Positions 1 through 12,385 of a stretch of 64,000 nt of DNA are shown here, piece by piece. This DNA comes from Harmothoe impar (lineage: Eukaryota > Annelida > Polychaeta > Phyllodocida > Polynoidae), in contig OX381713.1 in the NCBI GenBank assembly GCA_947462335.1, positions 20,328,381 through 20,392,380 of the forward strand, in the 5' to 3' direction. The position numbers were made by a program, and so were the translations under genes. Below the pieces are notes generated by a model that was given only the letters and a program-made list of their open reading frames with translations, searched no databases and was not told where the DNA came from. Within the stretch, counting starts at the first letter, position 1. Every line of letters starts with the position of its first letter.

Positions 1-1860
1 ATTATCCATGCAATCCGGAATCTTACCTTTCTCACCTTTTTTCTGGTTGTCTATCATAGAATTGGTGTCTAGCCCTAGTTTTTACCTTATTACTGGCTTG
101 GATTGGAAACCACCGATCCAAAGAAAACGGCACTCGGAAGGGCGGTGCTCACTATAAAACTACATTCCTTCGAAGAGCGTTCAAGGCAGTGGGCCGCTGA
201 GTGGCGTGAGATCTTGGTACTTCTATATCACATTCACAGTATTCTGGCATCTTTGTCTTCAATCTGTTGGCTGTAACCCGTCGCCCAGTAACCCAGTGGT
301 GTTCTCACCGAACACACATCGTCCAGTCTGCCTGGGGGTGTTGTCGACCTCATACAAGCACACATGGACAGTAGCCCTGCACCCTCCAGGGGGGTGGGTC
401 GGCTTGAACTTGGCACACTGCCTCAGTAGATGTGGCTTTTGAATAAATCGATTTCACCATGATTCATTAGGGATCGGAATATTGTCTTTACCAGTTGGAC
501 ATGTTGGTTTTTGCTTTACTTTCACATGCCTTGATAGGTTTGATGTCTGCGTGTACTCTAAGCCACAGTCTGCCTGGCTTTTGAATAAATCGATTTTAGC
601 ATGATTATCCATGCAATCCGGAATCTTACCTTTCTCACCTTTTTTCTGGTTGTCTATCATAGAATTGGTGTCTAGCCCTAGTTTTTACCTTATTACTGGC
701 TTGGATTGGAAACCACCGATCCAAAGAAAACGGCACTCGGAAGGGCGGTGCTCACTATAAAACTACATTCCTTCGAAGAGCGTTCAAGGCAGTGGGCCGC
801 TGAGTGGCGTGAGATCTTGGTACTTCTATATCACATTCACAGTATTCTGGCATCTTTGTCTTCAATCTGTTGGCTGTAACCCGTCGCCCAGTAACCCAGT
901 GGTGTTCTCACCGAACACACATCGTCCAGTCTGCCTGGGGGTGTTGTCGACCTCATACAAGCACACATGGACAGTAGCCCTGCACCCTCCAGGGGGGTGG
1001 GTCGGCTTGAACTTGGCACACTGCCTCAGTAGATGTGGCTTTTGAATAAATCGATTTCACCATGATTCATTAGGGATCGGAATATTGTCTTTACCAGTTG
1101 GACATGTTGGTTTTTGCTTTACTTTCACATGCCTTGATAGGTTTGATGTCTGCGTGTACTCTAAGCCACAGTCTGCCTGGCTTTTGAATAAATCGATTTT
1201 AGCATGATTATCCATGCAATCCGGAATCTTACCTTTCTCACCTTTTTTCTGGTTGTCTATCATAGAATTGGTGTCTAGCCCTAGTTTTTACCTTATTACT
1301 GGCTTGGATTGGAAACCACCGATCCAAAGAAAACGGCACTCGGAAGGGCGGTGCTCACTATAAAACTACATTCCTTCGAAGAGCGTTCAAGGCAGTGGGC
1401 CGCTGAGTGGCGTGAGATCTTGGTACTTCTATATCACATTCACAGTATTCTGGCATCTTTGTCTTCAATCTGTTGGCTGTTACCCGTCGCCCAGTAACCC
1501 AGTGGTGTTCTCACCGAACACACATCGTCCAGTCTGCCTAGGGGTGTTGTCGACCTCATACAAGCACACATGGACAGTAGCCCTGCACCCTCCAGGGGGG
1601 TGGGTCGGCTTGAACTTGGCACACTGCCTCAGTAGATGTGGCTTTTGAATAAATCGATTTCACCATGATTCATTAGGGATCGGAATATTGTCTTTACCAG
1701 TTGGACATGTTGGTTTTTGCTTTACTTTCGCGTGCCTTGATAGGTTTGATGTCTGCGTGTACTCTAAGCCACAGTCTGCCTGGCTTTTGAATAAATCGAT
1801 TTTAGCATGATTATCCATGCAATCCGGAATCTTACCTTTCTCACCTTTTTTCTGGTTGTC
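1..1860. repeat. 603-bp tandem repeat, three copies plus a partial fourth
   Basis: The same 603-bp unit starts at 1, 604 and 1207, and a fourth partial copy starts at 1810. The first two copies look identical. The third differs by a few substitutions (for example near 1481, 1539 and 1731). 603 is a multiple of three, so open frames of 60 to 78 codons recur in every unit. Each unit carries the end of intron 2 and the beginning of exon 3 of gene A (the complement of about 32850-32740), then skips the middle of that exon and joins its end-like sequence (FEERSRQWAAEW in translation). The ORFs are therefore most likely scrambled gene debris rather than functional genes. Confidence 0.9.
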
Positions 1861-2435
1861 TTGCACTTGGCAAACTGCCTCAGTAGATGTGGCTTTTGAA
1901 TGAATCGATTTCAGCATGATTCATTAGGGATCGGAATATTGTCTTTACCAGTTGGACATGTTGGCTCTGATATTGTATTATCTGTGTGACTACCTGTGCG
2001 TTTGATGGATTCAAGTCATTCTCTTTTTTCCTGTTTTATGAACCCGAGGAGTGCGGGTCGGCTCAAAGCCGCACATCTTGGTACTTGTATATCACATTCA
2101 CTTTTGTCTGGCATCGTTGTCTTCTCACATCCAAGTTTTCTCTATTTGTTCCCATGTTCTTGTCCTCTATTGTAATATCTGTGTATCCAGTTTCAATATC
2201 GATTTCAGCATGATTCATTAGCCATAATTCCATGCAATCCGGGTTCTTACCTGTCTCACCTTTTTTCTTTGTATAGTTGCATTACTCATCAAGGGGCGCC
2301 TTCTTGCTGCCTCGATTAGGTGCAATATTTAACGTTTCTTACCTGTTTCGGCTTAAAGCCGCAGATCTTGCATTTGCTGTGTTCCTCGAGAGCCGTGACG
2401 TAGAACGGCCAATATAACAGATCTTGGTACTTGTA
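1667..2435. repeat. Segmental duplicate, partner at about 3486-4254
   Basis: This stretch is repeated about 1819 bp downstream with only scattered differences. The duplicated part includes the same 75-codon plus-strand ORF (1986-2213 and 3805-4032) and the same 85-86-codon minus-strand ORF tail (1660-1917 and 3476-3736). It carries the recurring filler segment containing CATCCAAGTTTTCTCTATTT, which is found again near 4535 and, in altered form, near 5180 and 5480. It belongs to the mosaic array, and I see no reason to call either ORF a gene. Confidence 0.8.
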
Positions 2436-2722
2436 TATCACATTCACAGTATTCTGGCATCTTTGTCTTCAATCTGTTGGCTGTTACCCGTCGCCCAGTA
2501 ACCCAGTGGTGTTCTCACCGAACACACATCGTCCAGTCTGCCTGGGGGTGTTGTCGACCTCATACAAGCACACATGGACAGTAGCCCTGCACCCTCCAGG
2601 GGGGTGGGTCGGCTTGAACTTGGCACGCTGCCTCAGTAGATGTGGCTTTTGAATAAATCGATTTCACCATGATTCATTAGGGATCGGAATATTGTCTTTA
2701 CCAGTTGGACATGTTGGTTTTT

Positions 2723-3478
2723 GCTTCTTCCTCCGCGGTCACCCGAAAACCAGCCCTCTACGAACCCCTGAACAAAAAAGGGCACAAGAAGAAAGTCCAC
2801 CGACCCCGAAATGGCCTGCCCAAGATGCTCAAGTCAAAGCCCTTTGTAAGTCCTTTAAATTGCCATGCTGTATCCACTTCTCATATCATTTTTTTTTAAA
2901 TCTAGATAATTCCCACAACTCATGTATAGTCAAGGGGTTTTCTTCAAAATGTGTCAAAAAATTTTGTGATGTAATGAACTGCGTACATACGATTGCAATT
3001 ATGGGTATGACTTTCCTAATTATCCAACTTTTCCCAAAGCCCAAACACCCCTAAGTTTCTTTAATAGAATGTAATAAAAGCCCAGTTTCCTCGGATTGAA
3101 TTTTTGTCTGTTCATGAAGGGGGGGGGCTGTTTGGGGGGCATCCCCATGTCGAATGTCGATCTTAAAAAAAGGCCATGTCACATGTAGATGTCGCTTGAT
3201 AATGCCCATGTCCCATGTTGATTTAATTTAAATATTTGCTCATCTTGCCTGTCATTATGATTTTGACCCTCGTTTATATAATATGTCGTTTGTCGATTTT
3301 AAGAAATAGCTATGTCGCCATGTCGAATTTCGTGGTCCACACCCATATGAATCACTTTTCCACTTAACATCACTTTTGTAACACTCTCCTTTGCAGTCTA
3401 CTGACCAGGAAGCAATCCTCACCAGTCACTTTGATCTGGGAATGAGATCATCGGGGGTACGTTGTATTGATCGCATCA
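2723..3478 (+). pseudogene. Inverted partial copy of gene A exon 1, intron 1 and part of exon 2
   Basis: The sequence matches the reverse complement of about 33900-33165 almost base for base. It covers the end of exon 1 (translation ends LPKMLKSKPF), the GTAAGT donor, the complete intron 1 with its own CATGTCG-type repeat, the CTTTGCAG acceptor and the first part of exon 2 (STDQEAILTSHF). It breaks off at about 3478 within exon 2. Because the intron is present, this is a DNA-level duplication and not a retrocopy. It lacks the start codon and all downstream exons, so it cannot encode the protein. Confidence 0.85.
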
Positions 3479-4600
3479 CACAAGCGATTCATTAGGGATC
3501 GGAATATTGTCTTTACCAGTTGGACATGTTGGTTTTTGCTTTACTTTCGCGTGCCTTGATAGCTTTGATGTCTGCGTGTACTCTAAGCCACAGTCTGCCT
3601 GGCTTTTGAATAAATCGATTTTAGCATGATTATCCATGCAATCCGGAATCTTACCTTTCTCACCTTTTTTCTGGTTGTCTTGCACTTGGCAAACTGCCTC
3701 AGTAGATGTGGCTTTTGAATGAATCAATTTCAGCATGATTCATTAGGGATCCGAATATTGTCTTTACCAGTTGGACATGTTGGCTCTGATATTGTATTAT
3801 CTGTGTGACTACCTGTGCGTTTGATGGATTCAAGTCATTCTCTTTTTTCCTGTTTTATGAACCCGAGGAGTGCGGGTCGGCTCAAAGCCGCACATCTTGG
3901 TACTTGTATATCACATTCACTTTTGTCTGGCATCGTTGTCTTCTCACATCCAAGTTTTCTCTATTTGTTCCCATGTTCTTGTCCTCTATTGTAATATCTG
4001 TGTATCCAGTTTCAATATCGATTTCAGCATGATTCATTAGCCATAATTCCATGCAATCCGGGTTCTTACCTGTCTCACCTTTTTTCTTTGTATAGTTGCA
4101 TTACTCATCAAGGGGCGCCTTCTTGCTGCCTCGATTAGGTGCAATATTTAACGTTTCTTACCTGTTTCGGCTTAAAGCCGCAGATCTTGCATTTGCTGTG
4201 TTCCTCGAGAGCCGTGACGTAGAACGGCCAATATAACAGATCTTGGTATTTGTATATCACATTCACTTTTGTCTGGCATCTTTGTCTTCTTACCTTAGAT
4301 GACCTCATATCACAGCAGTTTGCCATTGGCGGCGAACCTGCCACTTGTCGTACATCACGCTGAGGAACCGGAAGAAGAGTCCAAAGTGAATGGACACATT
4401 CACTTTTGTCTGGATTCAAGTTATTCTTTTTTTTCCTGTTTTATGAACCCGAGGAGTGCGGGTCGGCTCAAAGCCGCACATCTTGGTACTTGTATATCAC
4501 ATTCACTTTTGTCTGGCATCGTTGTCTTCTCACATCCAAGTTTTCTCTATTTGTTCCCATGTTCTTGTCCTCTATTGTAATATCTGTGTATCCAGTCTCC

Positions 4601-4857
4601 CATCGCCCCCACACGCGCCATCCACTGGACCCCGTTCCCGTAGCCGCTCTGACCAAGAGACAGATTATCTACACCTACTCGCACTTACAACGTGCCGAAG
4701 AGGAGATGGAGCTAGTCGAACAGGACACCCGGGAGTTCAACATAACCCTCAAGAAGAGGAAACAGGCCATTGAGTTACAGCTCGGCGGGTTGCGCACGAA
4801 GACAAAAAGTCGTCTGAATCGTGCATTTGCTGTGTTTCTCGAGATCCGTGGCTTTTG
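4601..4857 (+). pseudogene. Coding-like fragment with a coiled-coil segment, possibly transposase-derived
   Basis: In the plus frame that ends at 4858, the stretch from about 4640 reads as a charged helix containing LQRAEEEMELVEQDTREF, with heptad-like leucines. It then runs into the filler sequence shared with the array. The AEE-rich helix resembles the C-terminal helical region of Kyakuja/Dileera/Zisupton transposases, but this is only a weak resemblance. It is embedded in the scrambled array, has no start and is probably debris. Confidence 0.35.
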
Positions 4858-5124
4858 AATAAATCGATTTCAGCATGATTCATTAGCCATAAATCCATGC
4901 AATCCGGGTTCACTCTGTCAGTTCGACTTTCTATCATGCCTCCTGTCAGTAGGGAATGTGTGTCCTTCTTGTCCCGAGGTCATTATTACATCAAGCATGC
5001 AGTATAACAGTTCCATACATTCTGTGTCGCAGTGCATGAATGATCTACTTGTGTACTGTAAACGTACATATTTTCGCTGGTACAAATCTTCGCGGATTTG
5101 CTTTAAAATACAATTTAGCTGTGC

Positions 5125-5530
5125 GTGATGGATTCAAGTGAATGTCCGTTTTTTTTTACCGCAGATCTTTGTCTTCTCACATCTAAGTATTCTCTATTTG
5201 CTCCCATGTTCTTGTCCTCAAGTAAAAGCCCCCAGCGTGCACGTCCCAGGTACTGGTGTCGGGCTGTCAAAGCTTTCTGTTTTTGCTTGTCCAACTTGTC
5301 CTCCGAGTGCATACAGTATTCCGTAATGGTGAGCCATGGCCTAATGCCGCGCAGATCTTGCTACTTCTATATGAAATTCTCTTCTTGGCTGTGACATTGT
5401 CATATCTGTGTGACTAGCTGTGCGTGATGGATTCAAGTGAATGTCCGTTTTTTTTTACCGCAGATCTTTGTCTTCTCACATCTAAGTATTCTCTATTTGC
5501 TCCCATGTTCTTGTCCTCAAGTAAAAGCCC
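5125..5530. repeat. Local direct duplication, offset 299 bp
   Basis: About 105 bp beginning GATGGATTCAAGTGAATGTC occurs at 5127 and again at 5426, and includes the oligo-T tract and the CCGCAGATCTTTGTC segment. It is part of the mosaic array. Confidence 0.8.
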
Positions 5531-5553
5531 CCACACGCGCCATCCTTACCCGG

Positions 5554-5805
5554 TGACCCCATATCACAGCAGTTTGCCATTGGCGGAGAACCTGCCACTT
5601 GTCATACATCACGCTGAGGACCCGGAAGAAGAGTCCAAAGTCACAGAAGTATCGCTTTGGCAGCAGCGACTTGCCCAGCCGGTGGTGTAGTATGTACACA
5701 GCGTGCACGTCCCAGGTACTGGTGTCGGGCTGTCAAAGCTTTCTGTTTTTGCTTGTCCAACTTGTCCTCGAAGTGCGTACAGTATTCCGTCATGGTGATT
5801 CAATT
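5554..5805 (-). pseudogene. Coding-like fragment in the mosaic array, partly duplicated at 4307-4386 and 5231-5330
   Basis: Read on the minus strand, 5800-5705 gives MTEYCTHFEDKLDKQKQKAL followed by ARHQYLGRA. A different frame at 5705-5555 gives LPKRYFCDFGLFFRVLS. Pieces of the same sequence recur at 4307-4386 and at 5231-5330. The pieces look exonic but are joined out of order and out of frame, with filler between them. I do not recognise the protein. Confidence 0.4.
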
Positions 5806-6010
5806 GCTGCCCTTACTTGTCAATATGCACGAACAAGCTAACCACTTTTGGGAGTTAGCATTCTGGGCATGTCAGTTCATCACCACTTGTAAATTGTTAT
5901 CAATGAGTGATTATTTTTTGGTTTGGTGGTAAACTGTGGTTTTTTAGGCGCTTATATTTCACTTTGTCGCATGGGGGAGCCCATACTGAGGGGGGGGGGG
6001 GCGAGAGCAT

Positions 6011-6926
6011 GTCGTCATGTACATTTGGATGTACTAATGTATATTAGAGCCTCATATAATTCCTGTGTCCGTCGATTTTGAAAATAATAGCTTTTCTTGA
6101 CAACAAAAGGGAGGTCAGTACGGACCCATGTAGGCAGACATACCTACAGTGTATCATAGCATCTTATATTTTTGCATCTCCTTGTATCATGTAGAAATTG
6201 TCAACCTGGATGTACAAACATGGCATACATGAACAAGGCGGGTCATTCACATTTATAAGACATTTCTAATACATAACGATATAGTAGGTGTTTCATACGC
6301 TAAGTTAAAGCTCTTGAAAAGCTGTTGCTGCCTCTTTTACATGTATCAAATCAAATTTGTCGTCATGTACATTTGGATGTACTAATGTATATTAGAGCCT
6401 CATATAATTCCTGTGTCCGTCGATTTTGATAATAATAGCTTTCTTGACAACAAAAGGGAGGTCAGTACGGACCCATGTAGGCAGACATACCTACAGTGTA
6501 TCATAGCATCTTATATTTTTGCATCTCCTTGTATCATGTAGAAATTGTCAACCTGGATGTACAAACATGGCATACATGAACAAGGCGGGTCATTCACATT
6601 TATAAGACATTTCTAATACATAACGATATAGTAGGTGTTTCATACGCTAAGTTAAAGCTCTTGAAAAGCTGTTGCTGCCTCTTTTACATGTATCAAATCA
6701 AATTTGTCGTCATGTACATTTGGATGTACTAATGTATATTAGAGCCTCATATAATTCCTGTGTCCGTCGATTTTGATAATAATAGCTTTCTTGACAACAA
6801 AAGGGAGGTCAGTACGGACCCATGTAGGCAGACATACCTACAGTGTATCATAGCATCTTATATTTTTGCATCTCCTTGTATCATGTAGAAATTGTCAACC
6901 TGGATGTACAAACATGGCATACATGG
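6011..6926. repeat. 347-bp tandem repeat, about 2.6 copies
   Basis: The unit starting GTCGTCATGTACATTTGG occurs at 6011, 6359 and 6706, which gives a period of 347-348 bp. The third copy is cut near 6926 by an inserted CATGTCG-type repeat and resumes near 7165. I see no coding capacity. Confidence 0.9.
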
Positions 6927-7164
6927 GGGTCTAGATGGGGGGGCCCCCATGTCGCATGTCGAAATTAAGAAATGACCATGTCTTGTCACTTAAAATGCCC
7001 ATGTCCCATGTCGCCCCTAATAACCTGCCATGTCCCATGTCAATTTTAAGAAATACCCTATGTCATGTCACTAAAATTTTCCCTCATGTCACTAAGCTCC
7101 ATGTCGCATGTCGATTTTAAGAAATGGCCATGTCGCCATGTCGATTTTAGGGGTCTATACCCAT
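6926..7164. repeat. CATGTCG-type dispersed repeat, inserted in the 347-bp tandem
   Basis: This element starts GGGGGTCTAGATGGGGG and ends AGGGGTCTATACCCATA. Inside it the words CATGTCGCATGTCGATTTT and AAGAAATG recur. A near-identical copy lies at 10452-10694, with more divergent or partial copies at 3120-3330, 12783-12880 and 33270-33490. Here the host tandem repeat is interrupted and continues afterwards, so this is a real insertion. No protein is evident, so it is a non-autonomous element of unknown class. Confidence 0.75.
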
Positions 7165-8019
7165 ATACATGAACAAGGCGAGTCATTCACATTTATAATA
7201 CATTTCTAATACATAACGATATAGTAGCTGTTTCCTACGCTAAGTTAAAGCTCTTTTACATGTAACAAATCAAATTTATCGGCTTTCCTGCCTGTGTTCA
7301 TGCCCCATAATTCACATCCATGGACTGTGTCGCCCATTTACATGTTTAAAAGCACCGTGTGTTGGTGTATTTCCATGTAGTATTTCCTAGGCGTGGTCAG
7401 TAGTGCATATTGGGCGTAGGCGTGGTTAGTATTACATGTCCTCAGAGCGGTGCAATTATTATTCTCGCCCCAGTGTCGCCCATTCAGATCTTTCAAATTG
7501 CGACCTATTATGAGTTGAGTCGATATTGCATTAAAATTAATATATTGCTGCCGAGATTCCTTTACAATTACTTTAAAAATCACTTGTATTGACTATTGAG
7601 CATATTGCTTTAGTATATGTTTGCATTCTAATCTTTACCTAGTCAATCAGCGTTGTTGAAAGCGGCACAAGCTATTAATCAACTTTGCACTGCCCACATT
7701 ACATTTGTTTATCAGGTTTCCGCCACAGTCAAGGTCTGTTAAGGTTTTATGACTCATGATATATGGATTGGAGTATGTGAACATTTGCTGTGTTCCATGG
7801 AATATCATCGTAATGCAAATAAAGCAAGTTATTTCATCACAAAATCGTCTAGAATGTGTTAGCTTCTCTAGTCTGTGGGGAGGTTCAATTTGAATCCATG
7901 TAGTACTAAGAATGAACCAACAGTTCATCATCAAGGGTAATAAAAAGGATTACAACAAGACAGGAAATTATGTAGAATAGTTTTTATTTAGATTTGCATT
8001 CGGGATCGGAATATCCTCT

Positions 8020-11000
8020 TCACTGGTCGTCCAGTTCCCTCCGCCACAGCTGCAGACCCCGGCAGACACCCCGGGAGCCTCTCCTGCGTGCCCTCTGTGG
8101 ACTGGGTGCTGCCTGTCCCCTCACTGCAGAGATAAAGAGTGGCATTAAATTTAGGGTCGGCCCTATGAACGTCGGGTTGGCAGGGATACCGGAACACACT
8201 TTTTTGGTGGCCTAATTTAACGCGGTTCACTAATTTCTCAACATAATTATTACAAATACCAAAAGGCAGACAATTACACTTACAGCGACGTTGGATCGCA
8301 ACACAGGGCACTGGGTCGCCATCACACGGTTCAGCGAGAGGGTGGGTGAATACTACAAGGATCAAAAAGGGGGACAAACACTATAGAACTGATGCTACTT
8401 ACAGGCATGCAAACTACCCCAAATTTCTCAGATTTTTCTTTCTCCAAATTGATCATTCTTGTGATTTGTCCAGATCCAATGATAACTCTCTTTACCTTTA
8501 TCTGCGGGGGGGGGGACTTATAATTTAATCAGACAAGACTTTTTCCTCTTCAGAGTTTGCATGTCTGTACTTAGGTCGCGATAAGTAAGCAAAGTTAACT
8601 GAAAAATAAATTGAATGAAATTCAGTTAACAATGATTCTGACAGTACGGATTACAAGTCATCATACTTACAGGTGCCTCGCACTGCTGTCCCCGATGGTC
8701 TCGTCCGGCAAACACCCCTGCCTCTCGCCCGATCACCCGCTCCCTGGCCCCTCACTGCAGCGGTAATAGTTCGCATCAATTTACCGCGGTACACAAATTT
8801 CACAACATGTTCATGTAATAGGAGTTGTTCAAAATACGAAAAGGCATTACATAAATACTACTGAAGCCCAACGTCGCCTGCTTATTTTTAGCATACACAT
8901 AATTACTTTTTGGACACACAAATATTTCTTTCCAATTGATTTAGCATACTTCCATAGTATACGAAAGGGGTTAAAATGTATTTTACTTACACACACGGTC
9001 AGACCGGCCGCTCCCACCCACATCCATACCCTCATCCTCGTGGTCTGAGGTGTCTGGTGTGCGCTGCATCACTTTTGGCAATAAACAAAATTACAATAGC
9101 ATGAGCTTCAATGGGAGCGACAGTGTTCGCGCTAGCGATTCGCCAGATCGCTAGTGCCGAATTAATATTCAATCTGGCGAACTTCACCTCTATTGTATTG
9201 TACCAGAGATCTCATAGAAGCCCATTTGCAAACATATCATTGGAAAGCTAAGATCAAGAGATCAACAGACGTGAGAATCACATTTTGATTTATTAAGATG
9301 CCACATAGTATTAATATACAGTAAGCTGTGCTTTGTTCTCGCTGCAGGATTTTTAATGGCACTGTTCAAATACATGTGTGAGCTCAAAATTCAAACTCAC
9401 TGTAACGGCGGGAGCTACCGGTTCCCACTGACACGACCCGCCATTCGGGGGGACATGGGAGAGCTGCAATCAATGAACCATTTGGACAGTGAAAAACACT
9501 TGTAAAAATCGGCATTTCCTAAAATCGTGTAATTTACAAATCACAAGTGACAGAAAAAAACTGTTTAGCAATATAAATAGCATTCGGGCATCCAAGGAAT
9601 ATACGTATTCATATTCATACTAGGGGGGGTTTAGAATTCCTGCGTCATAACATGTATCACAAGTCGGAGTTTAACTGATTGACAGTATTAAGTTTAAAAG
9701 CGCCCGAGTCAATGGATAATTTTACCTATAAGAGTCAGAGACTCAGGTTCCTGGGCCGTGGCGTCCTGATGCCGACACTCATGGCCCCGGACTTGTTGGT
9801 AGAGGAGGCCTAGCTGCTGCAGTACTCTGGCCATCTCTGCCGCTACCTGAAACCAGCAACCGAAGTTACATTATAGCATGTTTAACCCGATTAGCACATT
9901 GTTCTCTGCGCAAAAGTGAAATCCATGTAGTAACATCTAGTATACAAACACTGCTAAAGTGTAGACTAATGGAATTTTTATGATCGCTAAGGGAGTGTTC
10001 ATTTTCTTTTGTTTACAGGGGGGTTGTGGTTTTGGGAAGTGGGTGGTGGGGGGGGGGGGGGGTAAAAACAATGTGACCCCAGCCTTTTCTGCTGACGAGC
10101 ACACTCTGTGGATGTTTGGGATGGGACACTAGTATTAATTAAGGAGTGCTCATTTGTTAACAACAGGTGGGGGGGCGGTGTAGCCCGTTTGTAGCATAGT
10201 AACGCGCGGGCTGGCTGGCAAGATACAAAGTTCCTATTAAACGCCCCGGGGCACAGCGGAAGGCGCGACAAAGCCTGGCGCTCCGACCGACTAAAGCAAG
10301 GCGCCTCCCACCAATCAACTCCAGACATATTTATCAATAAAGATAACAATATGTAGGATAGATAAAAAAATTCAGAAAATGACTAATTACGATAGCCCTA
10401 AGGGAATTCCCCTGATCTTGTACATATCAGTATTAAAGCTGATGTCATATCTGGGGGTCTAGATGGGGGAGCCCGCATGTCGCATGTCGAAATTAAGAAA
10501 TGACCATGTCATGTCACTTAAAATGCCCATGTCCCATGTCGCCCCTAAGAACCTGCCATGTCCCATGTCAATTTTAAGAAATACCCTATGTCATGTCACA
10601 AAAATTTTCCCTCATGTCACTAAGCTCCATGTCGCATGTCGATTTTAAGAAATGGCCATGTCGCCATGTCGATTTTAGGGGTCTATACCCATATATCTAG
10701 CTGGAATGGCAACTAATTGGCTATTGTCAGACGGTTCAAAAAATTACTTGGACTAGTACCAGTCCTCAATATATATATATGTATAATGCTAAAACTGGAC
10801 AAATATGACTTTGTATCATCAAAGTGATACAGGTGCAAATAGTGACGTATTTGACCTGGTGACATCTGACCACCGCCACGGACGTTCCGAGTTAGCAGCC
10901 ACGGGCCTGAAATCCGGGAATATCCCCGCTAGGGGGCGCTCTCCGCAGGGTGAGGGTGGGGCTGGTCAGGAGCAGGGGGAAGGGGTGGTGTCACCCCGTG

Positions 11001-12385
11001 GTCAGGAGGCGGGATGCAGGGGGTGGGGAGCGGACAACATACCATACACACACGGCCACTGCTAACTAGGTCAGTGTGTGTATCATATAAGTGACCAGTT
11101 CTCCCTTTCTGATGATATTTATGAGATAGTATTCATACGAGGGAACAAAGGATGTACCCTCTACACACAGTGTGAGTTTCAAGCCAAAAGTGCCACAAAT
11201 GCCCTTCTGGGAGGGGTGTAAAGTTTTAGTCCATGCATTCTCTATGGGGCCACGGCTGATGTAGCCCCACCTTCCTGCTCCTCCGAGGCCGGCAACCAGC
11301 TCAGAGGTGGTCACGGAGGGTAACTCAGGATGTCCCTTGTGAGCGATATCTAAATGTGACACTTTATGACACCTCTGTGTGCGAGGAGGCCGCAGGAGGT
11401 GGTTACCATGGCAACCCCCGGGAGTGCGGCCGAACTGTACCGCTGGCTTTGCCATGCCCCGCCTGGAGGAGGCTGACCACCGCACCTGCCGGGAAGGCAA
11501 GGCTCCCGTCCTGCACGCTATCTTATCTTTCATCCCGGTCTTTCATGAAGTACAGACTATAGCAAAATAACGATATCTTAGCAATATTTTGATAACATAT
11601 GTCTAGACCATGTGAGGTAGAGTTACCCTATAGGTATGCAAACCTCAGAGATGTAAGTCGGGTATGCACAAATTCCCTGAAAAGGTACACGATTACCCTT
11701 AAACCTGTATTTTCAGAGCATATTTTAACAGCAGAATGATCTTTGAAATCCCTATTTTCAGGGAAATCCCTGACCACTTACATCTCTGAAACCTAATTAT
11801 TAATTTTAAGCGGCCTTACAATGAGAGTAGAAGTCTATAAGGGGGGGGGGGGATGATAAGGCCTGTTGTCAGACTGTCTGCTGGTGCATGCAGCTGGAGG
11901 TGGTCATTGACAGGTATGGGTGGGGCTGGTGACGAGTGGTGTGTCCAGCGGGCGGCAGGCAGGGGGTCGTCAGCGGACAACACACCATGAATCCATGTTT
12001 TAATTGATGCATTCTGACCATTCCATGCACGAGGCCATGCAGATTGGGCTAATGCGACCTGGGGCCCTTGATTTAAGCGACTTTCCAACCTGAGGGGGGG
12101 GGGGGTACCCCTCGGCACCCCCATAACTGCATTCTGTGATGACCGCTAACTAAATGCCCCCTGCCTCCAGGCAACCGCCCTACCCGTGGGGCTGCGTTCT
12201 CACCGTTCATGTGGGTGGAACCCTACCCCCGCGGTATTTCTTTGACCTGTCACCATATCCCTACATTCACCCCTACACCCGCAGTATATTTTATGAGATG
12301 GACAATAGCACTATTGGCTTACCTCCGACAAGGCCGTCGAGCACTCACATCCGCCGCCCCGAGCTTGGTGACCTTGCTGAGCCAT
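8020..12385 (-). CDS. Gene B: small spliced gene with a duplicated exon, product unknown (188 aa model)
   Basis: Seven minus-strand segments chain in phase: 12385-12323, 9846-9726, 9463-9401, 9053-8991, 8754-8671, 8352-8284 and 8123-8020. The start is ATG at 12385 in the context AACCATGG, and the stop is TGA at 8022. An AATAAA signal follows at about 7988-7983. The model encodes 188 residues. Exon 2 forms a short helix (MARVLQQLGLLYQQVRGHE), the middle is acidic, and the rest is Arg/Gly-rich. Exons 5 and 7 both begin LRGQ and contain RGVCR, which indicates an exon duplication. The acceptor of exon 4 is weak (ACACCAG), and exon 3 could be skipped or spurious. No domain is recognised. Introns 1 and 2 hold dispersed repeats. 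Confidence 0.55.
10452..10694. repeat. CATGTCG-type dispersed repeat, second full copy
   Basis: It is nearly identical to the copy at 6926-7164, including both ends (GGGGGTCTAGATGG and GGGTCTATACCCATA). It lies in intron 1 of gene B. Confidence 0.8.
10931..11350. repeat. GC-rich dispersed repeat (GTGGGGCTGGTCAGGAG family)
   Basis: It shares long stretches with 25525-25930 and shorter ones with 11875-11990, 15300-15560, 26405-26555 and 27010-27135. Common landmarks are GGGGCGCT...CGCAGGGTGAGGGTG, GTGGTCAGCGGACAACA, the TCAGTGTGTGTAT segment and GCAACCAGCTCAGAGGTGG. An open minus frame across this copy (11066-11533) is not conserved as coding in the other copies. I treat it as a mobile repeat of unknown class. 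Confidence 0.7.

Noticed and set aside
206..1648. Recurrent 78-, 60- and 68-codon ORFs in the 603-bp units
   Set aside because: They repeat only because the unit is a multiple of three and nearly identical. They contain fused fragments and overlap on both strands.
11066..11533. 155-codon minus-strand ORF
   Set aside because: It spans a dispersed repeat whose other copies do not keep the frame.
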